A stretch of DNA of 64,000 nucleotides, taken from Gallionella sp. GTDB taxonomy: Bacteria; Pseudomonadota; Gammaproteobacteria; Burkholderiales; Gallionellaceae. Below, piece after piece: positions 17,262 through 27,662 of this stretch. The stretch is taken from positions 23,661 to 87,660 of the forward strand of contig JAUSAO010000083.1 in assembly GCA_030652475.1 (NCBI GenBank), in the 5' to 3' direction. Position 1 is the first letter of the stretch. Every line of letters starts with the position of its first letter. The notes under the pieces were generated by a model. The model was not told where the DNA came from. It searched no databases and saw nothing but the letters and a program-made list of their open reading frames with translations. The translations under genes and the position numbers were made by a program.

Positions 17262-19277
17262 ATGACAGCAAATCGTAGTATTACACCACCAAAGTACAAT
17301 GACATAACCAGCGCAATCCGCATGCTGGCCGTAGATGCTGTGCAAAAAGCAAACTCCGGTCATCCGGGCGCACCTATGGGTATGGCAGAGATTGCTGATG
17401 TGCTTTGGAATCGCCATCTGCGTCACAATCCGGCCAACCCCAAGTGGCCTGGCCGTGACCGCTTCATGATGTCCAATGGCCACGGCTCAATGCTGGTATA
17501 CGCATTGTTGCATTTGTCCGGTTACGACTTGCCTATTGATGAGCTGAAGCGTTTCCGTCAAATGCATTCCAAGACGCCGGGCCATCCTGAATATGGTTAC
17601 ACCGCCGGCGTGGAAACAACCGGTGGTCCGCTCGGTCAGGGCATCACCAATGCCGTAGGTATGGCGATGGCAGAAAAGTTGCTGGCGGCAGAATTCAACA
17701 AGCCGGGGCATGAGATCGTCAACCACAACACCTATGTGTTCATGGGCGACGGCTGCATGATGGAAGGTATTTCGCATGAGGCTTGTGCGCTGGCCGGAAC
17801 CTGGGGTCTGGGCAAGCTTATGGCTTTCTGGGATGATAACGAAATATCGATTGACGGTCATACCAACGGCTGGTTCACTGACGACACTGCAAAGCGTTTT
17901 GAGGCTTATGGCTGGCACGTCGTTGCGAATGTTGAAGGTCATGATTCAGCAGCCATTGACGCCGCGATTCGTGCGGGTCACGCTGTTACCGACAAGCCTA
18001 CCCTGATTTGCTGCAAGACTGTTATTGGCGCAGGTTCTCCTAACAAGGAAGGCACTCACGATGTGCATGGCGCGGCATTGGGCGAGGCTGAAGTGGCCGC
18101 AACCCGTGCGCACCTTGGCTGGAATTATCCTCCGTTTGAAATCCCTACGCATGTGTATGAAGCGTGGGATGCGCGTACGCGCGGTGAAGGCCTAGAGAAA
18201 TTGTGGAATAACAAGTTCGCCGAATATCGCGCAGCTTATCCGGCAGAAGCGGCTGAATTTGAGCGCCGTACCAAGAGTGAACTGCCAGCTGGCTGGGCAG
18301 AGCATGCAGCCGCTGCGATCGCTGCGACCAATGCCAAAGGTGAGACCATTGCAACGCGCAAGGCATCACAAAACGCAATCAATGCGCTGGCGCCTGCGTT
18401 GCCTGAGTTTCTGGGCGGCTCAGCCGATCTGACTGGCTCAAACTTGACCAACTGGACAGGCTGCAAGCATGTACATGGCAAGACCACCGGCAACTACATC
18501 AGCTACGGTGTACGCGAATTCGGTATGTCACACATCATGAACGGCATGGCATTGCATGGCGGCTTGCTGCCATTCGGCGGCACCTTCCTGATGTTCTCCG
18601 AATATGCGCGTAATGCATTGCGTATGGCCGCACTGATGAAGCAGCGTGTGATTTTTGTTTACACCCATGACTCCATCGGTCTGGGCGAAGATGGCCCGAC
18701 TCACCAACCCGTTGAACAGACTGCAACGCTGCGTCATATTCCCAACATGGAAACATGGCGTCCGTGCGACACCGTTGAATCCATCGTGTGCTGGGTTGCC
18801 GCAGTTGAACGCAATGACGGGCCTTCCAGCCTGATCTTCAGTCGCCAGAACTTGCAATTCCAGAAGCGTGATGCGGCGCAAATCGCCAATATCCGCAAGG
18901 GTGCATATGTGCTGTCTGAAGCCGCAGGTGGCAAGCCACAGGCTGTAATCATCGCGACGGGTTCCGAAGTAACCTTGGCACTGGATGCGCAAAAAGCACT
19001 GGCTGCGGATGGTATCAATGTGCGCGTAGTGTCCATGCCTTCGACCAATGTGTTCGATAAGCAGGATCAGGCTTACAAGGATAGCGTATTGCCCAGGGGT
19101 GTAAACCGCGTCGCTGTTGAAGCGGGTGTGACAGGCGGTTGGTACAAATATGTTGGTCTGGATGGCGCGGTGGTGGGCATGGATTGCTTCGGTGAATCCG
19201 CACCTGCGCCTGAATTGTTCAAGCACTTCGGTTTCACTGTGGAAAATGTAGTGAAGGCGGTCAAGGGCGTGCTGTAA
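17262..19277 (+). CDS. tkt: Transketolase
   Basis: This thiamine-diphosphate enzyme moves two-carbon units between sugar phosphates and is needed for ribulose-5-phosphate regeneration in the Calvin cycle. The 671-residue length is standard. The substrate/TPP site [10 protein letters not shown] is near residue 30, the TPP motif is [13 protein letters not shown], and the second-domain motif is [11 protein letters not shown]. It begins a plus-strand run of central-carbon genes (tkt, gap, pgk, pyk, fba), so cbbT would be an equally good name. The ribosome binding site is GGAGG 9 bases upstream. Confidence 0.97.
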   Translation: MTANRSITPPKYNDITSAIRMLAVDAVQKANSGHPGAPMGMAEIADVLWNRHLRHNPANPKWPGRDRFMMSNGHGSMLVYALLHLSGYDLPIDELKRFRQMHSKTPGHPEYGYTAGVETTGGPLGQGITNAVGMAMAEKLLAAEFNKPGHEIVNHNTYVFMGDGCMMEGISHEACALAGTWGLGKLMAFWDDNEISIDGHTNGWFTDDTAKRFEAYGWHVVANVEGHDSAAIDAAIRAGHAVTDKPTLICCKTVIGAGSPNKEGTHDVHGAALGEAEVAATRAHLGWNYPPFEIPTHVYEAWDARTRGEGLEKLWNNKFAEYRAAYPAEAAEFERRTKSELPAGWAEHAAAAIAATNAKGETIATRKASQNAINALAPALPEFLGGSADLTGSNLTNWTGCKHVHGKTTGNYISYGVREFGMSHIMNGMALHGGLLPFGGTFLMFSEYARNALRMAALMKQRVIFVYTHDSIGLGEDGPTHQPVEQTATLRHIPNMETWRPCDTVESIVCWVAAVERNDGPSSLIFSRQNLQFQKRDAAQIANIRKGAYVLSEAAGGKPQAVIIATGSEVTLALDAQKALAADGINVRVVSMPSTNVFDKQDQAYKDSVLPRGVNRVAVEAGVTGGWYKYVGLDGAVVGMDCFGESAPAPELFKHFGFTVENVVKAVKGVL

Positions 19278-19309
19278 GGCTGAAAGACGACAAATTTATA
19301 AATAACTAA

Positions 19310-20323
<1,014 letters not shown>

Positions 20324-20328
20324 TAAAA

Positions 20329-20404
20329 TGGGAAGTGGGGAGTGGATAGTGGGAAGTAGGGAAAACCCGCTTTCACTCACCACTCACTACTTCCTACTCC
20401 CCAA
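20329..20404. repeat. Imperfect inverted repeat between gap and pgk
   Basis: A purine-rich arm (GGGGAGTGGATAGTGGGAAG, from 20337) faces a pyrimidine-rich arm (CACTACTTCCTACTCCCC, ending 20402). Together they fill the whole gap. A long hairpin in the mRNA could attenuate or stabilise the transcript. No T-run follows, so it is not a simple terminator. Confidence 0.5.
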
Positions 20405-20427
20405 GTTTTACATTTATGGAGTAGAAA

Positions 20428-21624
20428 ATGTCCGTAATTAAAATGACCGATTTGGCTCTCAAGGGCAAACGCGTCCTGATCCGTTCTGATTTGAATGTGC
20501 CCGTCAAAGACGGCAAAGTGACATCCGATGCGCGCATCACCGCCTCCATGGCCACGATCAATGCCGCGCTCAATGCGGGCGCACGCGTGATGGTGACCTC
20601 GCATCTGGGCCGCCCTGAAGAAGGCGTGTATTCCGAAGAGAATTCGCTGAAGCCGGTGGCAGATGTTATCGCCAACAAGCTGGGCAAGCCGGTGCGTCTG
20701 ATCAAGGATTGGACAGAGGGTGGTTTTGATGTAGCCGAAGGTGAATTGGTATTGCTGGAAAATTGCCGCTTTAACAAAGGCGAGAAGAAAAGCAATGAAG
20801 AGCTTTCCAGGAAATATGCCGCCTTGTGCGACGTATTCGTCATGGATGCCTTCGGCACCGCGCACCGTGCTCAGGCATCGACTCATGGTGTGGCCAGATT
20901 TGCGCCCGTTGCTGCTGCCGGCATTTTGCTGACCGAAGAACTGGAGGCACTGACTAAAGCGTTGCTCAGTCCGGCACGTCCGATGGTTGCCATCGTTGGC
21001 GGTTCCAAGGTTTCCACCAAGCTGACCGTACTCGAATCCTTATCTGAGAAATGCGAGCAGTTGGTCGTCGGTGGCGGCATCGCCAATACCTTCCTCAAGG
21101 CGACGGGGCACCCTGTCGGCAAGTCGCTGTGCGAGGATGATCTGGTCCCAACTGCACAGGCTCTGATTGCCAAGATGACGGCACGTGGCGCCATTATTCC
21201 TATCGCGACCGATGTGGTGGTGGGTACGGCTGCACCATTTATTCCGGGCAACGAGAATACACCGGCTATCCTGAAAGACGCCAAGGACGTTACCGATGAG
21301 GAAATGATTTTTGACATCGGCCCCAAGTCCGCACAGGAAATCTGTGACATCATCATGAATGCTGGAACAGTCGTATGGAATGGTCCGGTCGGCGTGTTTG
21401 AATTTGATCAGTTTGGCGAAGGTACCAAAGCCATAGCTAAAGCCATAGCTGAAACAAAGGCCTTCACGCTTGCGGGTGGCGGCGACACGATTGCAGCGAT
21501 TCAGAAGTACGATATTTTTGACAAAGTATCCTATATCTCCACTGCAGGCGGTGCGTTTCTTGAGTTCCTCGAAGGCAAAACTTTGCCTGCGGTGGCGATT
21601 CTGGAAGAACGCGCTAAACAATAA
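20428..21624 (+). CDS. pgk: Phosphoglycerate kinase
   Basis: The enzyme phosphorylates 3-phosphoglycerate to 1,3-bisphosphoglycerate in the Calvin direction. The 398-residue monomer has the N-terminal substrate site (IRSDLNVPV, then SHLGRPEEG), the hinge, and the C-terminal nucleotide site [10 protein letters not shown] and GGGDTIAAI. It follows gap and precedes pyk by 15 bases. Confidence 0.98.
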   Translation: MSVIKMTDLALKGKRVLIRSDLNVPVKDGKVTSDARITASMATINAALNAGARVMVTSHLGRPEEGVYSEENSLKPVADVIANKLGKPVRLIKDWTEGGFDVAEGELVLLENCRFNKGEKKSNEELSRKYAALCDVFVMDAFGTAHRAQASTHGVARFAPVAAAGILLTEELEALTKALLSPARPMVAIVGGSKVSTKLTVLESLSEKCEQLVVGGGIANTFLKATGHPVGKSLCEDDLVPTAQALIAKMTARGAIIPIATDVVVGTAAPFIPGNENTPAILKDAKDVTDEEMIFDIGPKSAQEICDIIMNAGTVVWNGPVGVFEFDQFGEGTKAIAKAIAETKAFTLAGGGDTIAAIQKYDIFDKVSYISTAGGAFLEFLEGKTLPAVAILEERAKQ

Positions 21625-21639
21625 TTTACTAGGAATCAC

Positions 21640-23088
21640 ATGCTGCGTAGAACCAAAATAGTTGCAACGCTGGGGCCAGCCTCCAGCGACCAAAAAGTCC
21701 TTGAAGACATGATTCGTGCCGGAGTCGATCTGGTGCGGATGAATTTCTCGCATGGCTCGGCTGCCGATCACATGAAACGTGCAGAGGTCGTACGAGCTGC
21801 CGCGAAAGCAGTCGGACGAACCGTTGGCATTTTGGCTGATCTGCAGGGCCCGAAAATCCGTGTGGGAAAATTCGAGAATGACAAGATCGAGCTGAACAGA
21901 GGCGATACGTTTATTCTCGATGCGGCCATGAATGGTCTGGGTAATCAGGAACGCGTTGGGCTGGACTACAAGGAGTTGCCCAACGATGTTAGTCGTGGTT
22001 CGGTACTGTTGCTTAATGACGGCATGCTGGAATTTGACGTAGTCGAAGTCAATGGCATGAGCATAGTCTGTAAGGTGGTGCGCGGCGGTATTTTATCCAA
22101 TAATAAGGGTATTAATCGCAAGGGCGGGGGTTTGACGGCACCCGCGCTGACCGAGAAGGATAAGGAAGACATCAAGACGGCCGCGCTGATTAATGCCGAC
22201 TATCTGGCGATCTCCTTCCCGCGTAGTGGCGATGACATGCGTTACGCGCGCAAGTTGATGCACGAAGCAGGCGGTCAGAGCCTGTTGATGGCAAAGATTG
22301 AGCGCGCCGAAGCCATTCCGGCATTGGCCGATATTATCGATGCATCGGATGCCATCATGGTGGCGCGTGGTGACTTGAGTGTGGAAGTCGGTGATGCGGC
22401 TGTTCCCGGATTGCAAAAGCGCATGATCAAGATGGCGCGTGCCAAGAACCGTCTGGTCATTACCGCTACGCAGATGATGGAATCCATGATCACCAATCCG
22501 ATTCCGACACGTGCGGAAGTCTCGGATGTGGCGAATGCGGTATTGGATGGCACGGATGCGGTAATGCTGTCTGCAGAAACTGCAGTGGGTGATTATCCGG
22601 TGGAAACCATCGAGGCCATGGTGCGTATTTGTCTCAATGCTGAACACCAGACGGATGATCATGCGATCGATCGCCGCGGAATAGTGCAGAAATTTACGCG
22701 CATCGACCAATCCATCGCCATGTCCGCGCTGTTTGCCGCTTCACACTTCAAGGTGAAGGCGATCGTGGCACTGACACAATCCGGCTCGACGGCCCTGTGG
22801 ATGTCACGCGTAAATGCCGGAGTGCCTATTTTTGCCTTGACGCCGGTTGAACAAACCCTGACGAAGGTGACCTTGTTCAGCGGCGTACATCCGGTACTGT
22901 TCCCGGGCAGAAATGCGCAACATCCCGCTCAGGAGCTGATCGATGCGGAACAACAACTGGTCGAAATGGGTTATGTCGAAGATGGTGATCTGGTAGTCGT
23001 TACCGTTGGCGAGGCTGTAGGAAAGTCGGGGCATACCAATACCATGAAAATTGTGCGCATTGGCGATCATCACAAGAACAGCATCTGA
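21640..23088 (+). CDS. pyk: Pyruvate kinase
   Basis: The enzyme converts phosphoenolpyruvate and ADP to pyruvate and ATP. The 482-residue chain begins MLRRTKIVATLGPASSD and contains the active-site elements MAKIERAEAIPALADI and VARGDLSVEVG. The variable C-terminal allosteric domain is complete. It is 15 bases from pgk and surely cotranscribed with it. Placing it in a carbon-fixation run gives a direct outlet from fixed carbon to pyruvate. Confidence 0.97.
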   Translation: MLRRTKIVATLGPASSDQKVLEDMIRAGVDLVRMNFSHGSAADHMKRAEVVRAAAKAVGRTVGILADLQGPKIRVGKFENDKIELNRGDTFILDAAMNGLGNQERVGLDYKELPNDVSRGSVLLLNDGMLEFDVVEVNGMSIVCKVVRGGILSNNKGINRKGGGLTAPALTEKDKEDIKTAALINADYLAISFPRSGDDMRYARKLMHEAGGQSLLMAKIERAEAIPALADIIDASDAIMVARGDLSVEVGDAAVPGLQKRMIKMARAKNRLVITATQMMESMITNPIPTRAEVSDVANAVLDGTDAVMLSAETAVGDYPVETIEAMVRICLNAEHQTDDHAIDRRGIVQKFTRIDQSIAMSALFAASHFKVKAIVALTQSGSTALWMSRVNAGVPIFALTPVEQTLTKVTLFSGVHPVLFPGRNAQHPAQELIDAEQQLVEMGYVEDGDLVVVTVGEAVGKSGHTNTMKIVRIGDHHKNSI

Positions 23089-23145
23089 GTAAAAGTTACA
23101 TAAGAATCAAAGTAATAAGAGTTTTTAATCAATCAGGAGAAAAAA

Positions 23146-24210
23146 ATGGCTTTAGTATCTTTGCGTCAACTTCTCGATCATGCAGCAGAAAATAGCTACG
23201 GTTTGCCAGCATTCAACGTCAATAATCTGGAACAGGTCAAGGCGATCATGGAAGCGGCTGACGAGTGCAATAGCCCGGTCATCATGCAAGGCTCTGCCGG
23301 TGCGCGCAAGTACGCCGGTGAGCCGTTTCTGCGTCATCTCATTGAAGCGGCTGTGGAAATGTATCCGCATATTCCTGTTGTTATGCATCAGGACCACGGT
23401 GCCTCTGAAGCGGTTTGTATCAACGCAATCCGCTCCGGTTTTTCCAGCGTGATGATGGACGGTTCCTTGCTGGCAGACGGCAAGACACCTTCTTCTTTCG
23501 AATACAACGTCAATATTTCACGTCGTGTGGCTGAAATGTCTCATGCGGTGGGCGTGTCAGTAGAAGGCGAGTTGGGCTGTCTGGGTTCTCTGGAATCCGG
23601 CGAAGGCGAAAAGGAAGACGGTCATGGCGCTGAAGGCGTTCTGAGCCATGATCAATTGCTGACCGATCCGGAAGAAGCGGCTGAATTCGTGCGTCAAACC
23701 GGTGTAGATGCGCTGGCAATCGCCATCGGCACTTCACACGGCGCATACAAATTCACCCGCCCTCCTACCGGTGCGGTATTGCGTATTGATCGCATCAGGG
23801 AAATTCATGCCCGTCTGCCTAACACCCACCTCGTGATGCACGGTTCTTCTTCCGTTCCACAAGAATGGCTGAAGATCATCAATGAATTCGGCGGCACCAT
23901 GGGCGAAACCTACGGTGTTCCGGTTGAGGAAATTGTCGAAGGCATCAAGAACGGCGTGCGTAAAGTAAACATCGACACGGATCTGCGTATGGCCTCTACC
24001 GGCGCAACTCGCCGTTATCTGGCGCAAAACACCAAAGATTTCGACCCGCGCAAGTTCCTGGCCGCTACCACAGTGGCCATGAAGGAAATTTGCAAGGCGC
24101 GTTATGAAGCGTTTGGTTGCGCAGGTCAGGCAGCCAAGATCAAGCCGATTTCTCTGGAAGCAATGGCAAACCGTTACGCTAAAGGCGAGTTGAACGCGAT
24201 CATCAAGTAA
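23146..24210 (+). CDS. fba: Class II fructose-bisphosphate aldolase, Calvin-cycle subtype
   Basis: This zinc enzyme condenses dihydroxyacetone phosphate with glyceraldehyde-3-phosphate, and in Calvin organisms also with erythrose-4-phosphate. The 354 residues start [19 protein letters not shown] and include the metal/substrate motif VVMHQDHG and the acidic insert [14 protein letters not shown]. These features are typical of the CbbA-type subgroup. The ribosome binding site is AGGAG. A strong terminator follows, so it closes the tkt-gap-pgk-pyk-fba unit. cbbA is a synonym. Confidence 0.96.
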   Translation: MALVSLRQLLDHAAENSYGLPAFNVNNLEQVKAIMEAADECNSPVIMQGSAGARKYAGEPFLRHLIEAAVEMYPHIPVVMHQDHGASEAVCINAIRSGFSSVMMDGSLLADGKTPSSFEYNVNISRRVAEMSHAVGVSVEGELGCLGSLESGEGEKEDGHGAEGVLSHDQLLTDPEEAAEFVRQTGVDALAIAIGTSHGAYKFTRPPTGAVLRIDRIREIHARLPNTHLVMHGSSSVPQEWLKIINEFGGTMGETYGVPVEEIVEGIKNGVRKVNIDTDLRMASTGATRRYLAQNTKDFDPRKFLAATTVAMKEICKARYEAFGCAGQAAKIKPISLEAMANRYAKGELNAIIK

Positions 24211-24223
24211 GCGTTCTTCCTAG

Positions 24224-24261
24224 CCAACAAAAAGGCGACCTTGGGGTCGCTTTTTTGTTGG
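24224..24261. terminator. Bidirectional intrinsic terminator between fba and cbbR
   Basis: The arms CCAACAAAAAGGCGACC and GGTCGCTTTTTTGTTGG pair over 16 of 17 positions around a small loop. T-runs on both strands suit the two convergent genes. Confidence 0.92.
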
Positions 24262-24291
24262 TCGGAACGAATAGATAGTTGCTGTCTGGGT

Positions 24292-25185
24292 TCACTGTGC
24301 GCCTTCAGTCAGTAAAAATTCCTTAAAAGCCAGGGCGGCGCTGGACAAGCGTTTGTTGCGCCGATACGCAACAAACCAGTGGCGTAGCAGTGGAAAGTTT
24401 TCGACGTCCAGTATTGCCAGCCTGCCGGTTTCCAGTTCCAGTTCGATGCTGTGCAGCGATAATATGCCCAGTCCCATGCCTGCGCGCACAGCCTGTTTGA
24501 TGGCCTCGTTGGTTTCCATTTCCATGCTGATATGCGGCTGGATGTGATGCAGATCGAAAACACGCTCCATCGCACTGCGCGTACCGGAACCTTTTTCGCG
24601 AGACATAAAGGTTTCGTGCGCGAGTTGTGAGAATTTGATGTCTTTGAGTGTGGACAAGGGATGGCCTGGGTCGGCAATGACCACCAGAGGATTGTCCAGA
24701 AACGACTCTGCGTTGAGGTCTAATCCATCAGGCGGCTGGCCCATGATAGCCAGGTCAGTGCTGTTGTCAGCGAGTTGTTTGAGCACGGCGTCCCGGTTGG
24801 CAACTTGCAGAATCACATTGATATTCGGATGCCGCTGGCAAAATTTAGCCAGCAACTGCGGTGTGAAATAATTGGCAGTATTGACTACCGACAGAGTGAA
24901 TTTTCCCTGCCCCAATCCTTTCATATCGTCGAACACCGCTTCAATTTCGATTAATTGTTGTGAAATGTTACGGGCGTAATGAAACAGTTCTCGCCCCGCT
25001 TCAGTGAGAAATATTTTTTTCCCCATTTGTTCGAATAACGGCAGCCCGATGTGCCCTTCCAGTTGCTTGATTTGCATGGACACTGCCGGTTGTGAGAGGT
25101 ATAGTTCCTTTGCCGCGCGAGAATAGTTTAAATGGATAGCCACTTTTTCAAACACTTGCAGTTGTCGTAAAGTGAAGTGGAGCAT
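24292..25185 (-). CDS. cbbR: LysR-family regulator of carbon fixation
   Basis: The 297-residue regulator starts at MLHFTLRQLQVFEKVAIHLN, the usual CbbR start; the longer frame to 25236 would only add an unrelated leader. The winged helix-turn-helix covers about 1-60 (SRAAKELYLSQPAVSMQIKQLE) and a LysR effector domain about 90-290. CbbR typically activates the divergent cbb operon in response to metabolites such as RuBP or PEP. It is divergent from cbbM, which strongly supports the call. The end lies 30 bases past the shared terminator. Confidence 0.93.
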   Translation of the reverse strand: MLHFTLRQLQVFEKVAIHLNYSRAAKELYLSQPAVSMQIKQLEGHIGLPLFEQMGKKIFLTEAGRELFHYARNISQQLIEIEAVFDDMKGLGQGKFTLSVVNTANYFTPQLLAKFCQRHPNINVILQVANRDAVLKQLADNSTDLAIMGQPPDGLDLNAESFLDNPLVVIADPGHPLSTLKDIKFSQLAHETFMSREKGSGTRSAMERVFDLHHIQPHISMEMETNEAIKQAVRAGMGLGILSLHSIELELETGRLAILDVENFPLLRHWFVAYRRNKRLSSAALAFKEFLLTEGAQ

Positions 25186-25215
25186 GGCGGCGAGACGGGT
25201 GGGTCGTATTGCGTG

Positions 25216-25244
25216 ATTATACATAATCATAAGCATTTCTTATG
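25216..25244. promoter_or_regulatory. Probable CbbR operator in the cbbR-cbbM intergenic region
   Basis: The inverted repeat CATAAG-N5-CTTATG at 25228-25244 contains a T-N11-A LysR box. Directly beside it is ATTAT-N2-ATAAT at 25216-25227. They lie 31 bases before the cbbR start and about 120 before cbbM, the usual position for a LysR site controlling both genes. TTGACT at 25261 and TATAGT at 25289 are promoter-like hexamers but 22 bases apart. Confidence 0.6.
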
Positions 25245-25365
25245 GTTTCAATAAAAATAATTGACTATCGCTTATATGACTATCCCCCTATAGTGGCGAC
25301 CAGTTGCACGATGTTGTTCGTTGGTAGTTAGTGAAATTATCGTTAACACACAGGAGAGGTAAATT

Positions 25366-26745
25366 ATGGATCAATCTAATCGTTATGCAGATCTGTCGTT
25401 AAAAGAAGAAGATCTGATCAAGGGTGACGGGCACATTCTCGTTGCTTACCACATGCAGCCAGCCACGGGTTATGGTTATCTGGAAACTGCGGCGCACATC
25501 GCGGCAGAATCTTCCACTGGTACCAATGTTGAAGTGTGCACCACCGATGACTTTACCAAGGGCGTGGACGCGCTGGTATATTTTATCGATGAAGCTAAAG
25601 GTGTAATGAAGGTCGCTTATCCGATCGAATTGTTCGATCGCAATGTGATCGACGGTCGTGCGATGATTGTTTCCTTCCTGACACTGGCCATTGGCAATAA
25701 TCAGGGACAGGGCGATGTAAAATGCCTGAAGATGCATGACTTCTATGTGCCTTGGTCGATGTTGCGTCTGTTCGATGGCCCGTCCAAAGATATTACCGAC
25801 ATGTGGGATATTCTGGGTCGTCCACGCGTCAACGGTGGTTACATCGCCGGTACAATCATTAAGCCCAAGCTGGGTCTGCGTCCTGAGCCATTTGCCAAGG
25901 CGGCTTACCAGTTCTGGCTGGGTGGCGATTTCATCAAGAACGATGAGCCACAAGGCAATCAGACTTTCTGCCCTACCAAGAAAGTGATCCCGCTGGTCTA
26001 TGACGCAATGAAGCGCGCCATGGATGAAACGGGCCAGGCCAAGATTTTCTCCGCCAATATCACCGCCGACGATCACTACGAAATGCTGGCGCGTGCCGAT
26101 TACATTCTGGAAACATTTGGACCGGATGCAAACAAGGTGGCCTTCCTGGTGGACGGCTATGTCGGTGGTCCAGGCATGGTGACAACGGCACGTCGTCAGT
26201 ATCCTGACCAGTACCTGCACTACCATCGTGCCGGTCACGGTGCGGTGACCTCGCCTTCTGCATTGCGTGGCTACACTGCGTTTGTGCTGTCCAAGATGTC
26301 CCGTCTGCAAGGTGCTTCCGGCATCCACGTGGGAACCATGGGTTACGGCAAAATGGAAGGTGAGAAGGATGACCGGCATATCGCTTACATGATCGAGCGT
26401 GATTCAGCGGACGGTCCTTACTATCATCAGGAATGGCACGGCATGAAGCCGACCACGCCTATCATCTCCGGCGGTATGAACGCGCTGCGTCTGCCAGGTT
26501 TCTTCGAAAACCTGGGTCACGGCAACGTGATCAATACTTCTGGCGGCGGTTCTTACGGTCACATCGACTCTCCTGCAGCGGGCGCGATCTCCTTGCGTCA
26601 GTCGTATGAGTGCTGGAAAGCGGGTGCGGATCCTATCGAATTTGCGAAGGAGCACAAGGAATTTGCGCGCGCATTTGAGTCATTCCCTGGCGATGCGGAC
26701 AAGATATTCCCGGGCTGGCGCGACAAGCTGGGCGTGCACAAGTAA
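25366..26745 (+). CDS. cbbM: Ribulose-1,5-bisphosphate carboxylase/oxygenase, form II
   Basis: Form II RuBisCO has large subunits only and fixes CO2 onto RuBP. The 459 residues match form [20 protein letters not shown] at the start, active-site KPKLGLRP, the carbamylated lysine near 191 in [14 protein letters not shown], and loop 6 [14 protein letters not shown]. No small-subunit gene is nearby, as expected. Form II enzymes have low CO2/O2 specificity, which suggests life at low oxygen or high CO2 (inference). The ribosome binding site is GGAGAGG, and a terminator follows the gene. Confidence 0.98.
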   Translation: MDQSNRYADLSLKEEDLIKGDGHILVAYHMQPATGYGYLETAAHIAAESSTGTNVEVCTTDDFTKGVDALVYFIDEAKGVMKVAYPIELFDRNVIDGRAMIVSFLTLAIGNNQGQGDVKCLKMHDFYVPWSMLRLFDGPSKDITDMWDILGRPRVNGGYIAGTIIKPKLGLRPEPFAKAAYQFWLGGDFIKNDEPQGNQTFCPTKKVIPLVYDAMKRAMDETGQAKIFSANITADDHYEMLARADYILETFGPDANKVAFLVDGYVGGPGMVTTARRQYPDQYLHYHRAGHGAVTSPSALRGYTAFVLSKMSRLQGASGIHVGTMGYGKMEGEKDDRHIAYMIERDSADGPYYHQEWHGMKPTTPIISGGMNALRLPGFFENLGHGNVINTSGGGSYGHIDSPAAGAISLRQSYECWKAGADPIEFAKEHKEFARAFESFPGDADKIFPGWRDKLGVHK

Positions 26746-26768
26746 GCTTGGTTGGTATTAAAGCTGTG

Positions 26769-26802
26769 AAAACGCGCCCCCACTTGCTGGGGGCGTTTTT
26801 TT
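26769..26802 (+). terminator. Terminator or attenuator between cbbM and cbbQ
   Basis: A GC-rich stem (arms around GCCCCCA and TGGGGGC, with a 2-nt bulge) is followed by seven T. It should end most cbbM transcripts. Partial readthrough would give less CbbQ/CbbO than RuBisCO. Confidence 0.9.
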
Positions 26803-26856
26803 CCAAAAATCAAAACCGTTCAGGCCGCGCGGATACGTGGCGAGTATGGGGGTAAC

Positions 26857-27660
26857 ATGACCGATAAAGATCAATACAAGATACATCAGGAGCCGTTTTA
26901 TCAGGCGCAGGGTAATGAAGTTACGTTGTATGAGGCGGCCTATGCTGCCCGTTTGCCTGTGATGGTGAAGGGCCCGACAGGTTGCGGCAAATCTCGTTTT
27001 GTCGAATATATGGCGTGGAAATTGAACAAGCCGCTGATTACGGTGGCGTGTAATGAAGACATGACAGCAAGCGATCTGGTCGGGCGCTATTTGCTCGATG
27101 CCAATGGCACGCGCTGGCTCGATGGCCCGCTGACCACGGCAGCGCGCATCGGTGCGATCTGCTACCTCGACGAAATCGTCGAAGCGCGCCAGGACACCAC
27201 TGTAGTGATCCATCCGCTGACCGACCACCGGCGCACGCTGCCGCTGGATAAGAAGGGCGAGCTGATTCAGGCGCACCCTGACTTTCAGTTGGTGATCTCC
27301 TACAATCCGGGCTACCAGAGTCTGCTGAAGGATCTGAAGCAGTCCACCAAACAGCGTTTTACGGCGCTTGATTTTGATTATCCGACAAGCAAGCTGGAGA
27401 CCGAAATTCTCAGTAAGGAAACGGGTATGGACGCAGACATTTGCGCCAAATTGGTCAAGATCGGGGTAGCTGCTCGTAATCTGAAAGGGCATGGCCTGGA
27501 TGAGGGCGTTTCCACGCGTTTGCTGGTGTACGCGGCGACACTGATCAAGGGCGGGGTCGAGCCCAGGGATGCGTGCCGTATGGCTATGGTACGTCCGATT
27601 ACCGATGATGCGGACATACGCGATACACTGGATCATGCGATTGATGCTGTGTTTGCCTGA
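26857..27660 (+). CDS. cbbQ: RuBisCO activase ATPase CbbQ (MoxR-type AAA+)
   Basis: CbbQ forms a hexameric AAA+ motor which, with CbbO, removes inhibitory sugar phosphates from RuBisCO. The 267 residues carry Walker A GPTGCGKS (about 38-45), Walker B AICYLDEIVEA, and sensor 1 in LVISYNPGYQ. NorQ/GvpN-type relatives share this fold. Location between cbbM and cbbO decides for CbbQ. The stop is followed after 2 bases by cbbO. Confidence 0.95.
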   Translation: MTDKDQYKIHQEPFYQAQGNEVTLYEAAYAARLPVMVKGPTGCGKSRFVEYMAWKLNKPLITVACNEDMTASDLVGRYLLDANGTRWLDGPLTTAARIGAICYLDEIVEARQDTTVVIHPLTDHRRTLPLDKKGELIQAHPDFQLVISYNPGYQSLLKDLKQSTKQRFTALDFDYPTSKLETEILSKETGMDADICAKLVKIGVAARNLKGHGLDEGVSTRLLVYAATLIKGGVEPRDACRMAMVRPITDDADIRDTLDHAIDAVFA

Positions 27661-27662
27661 GA

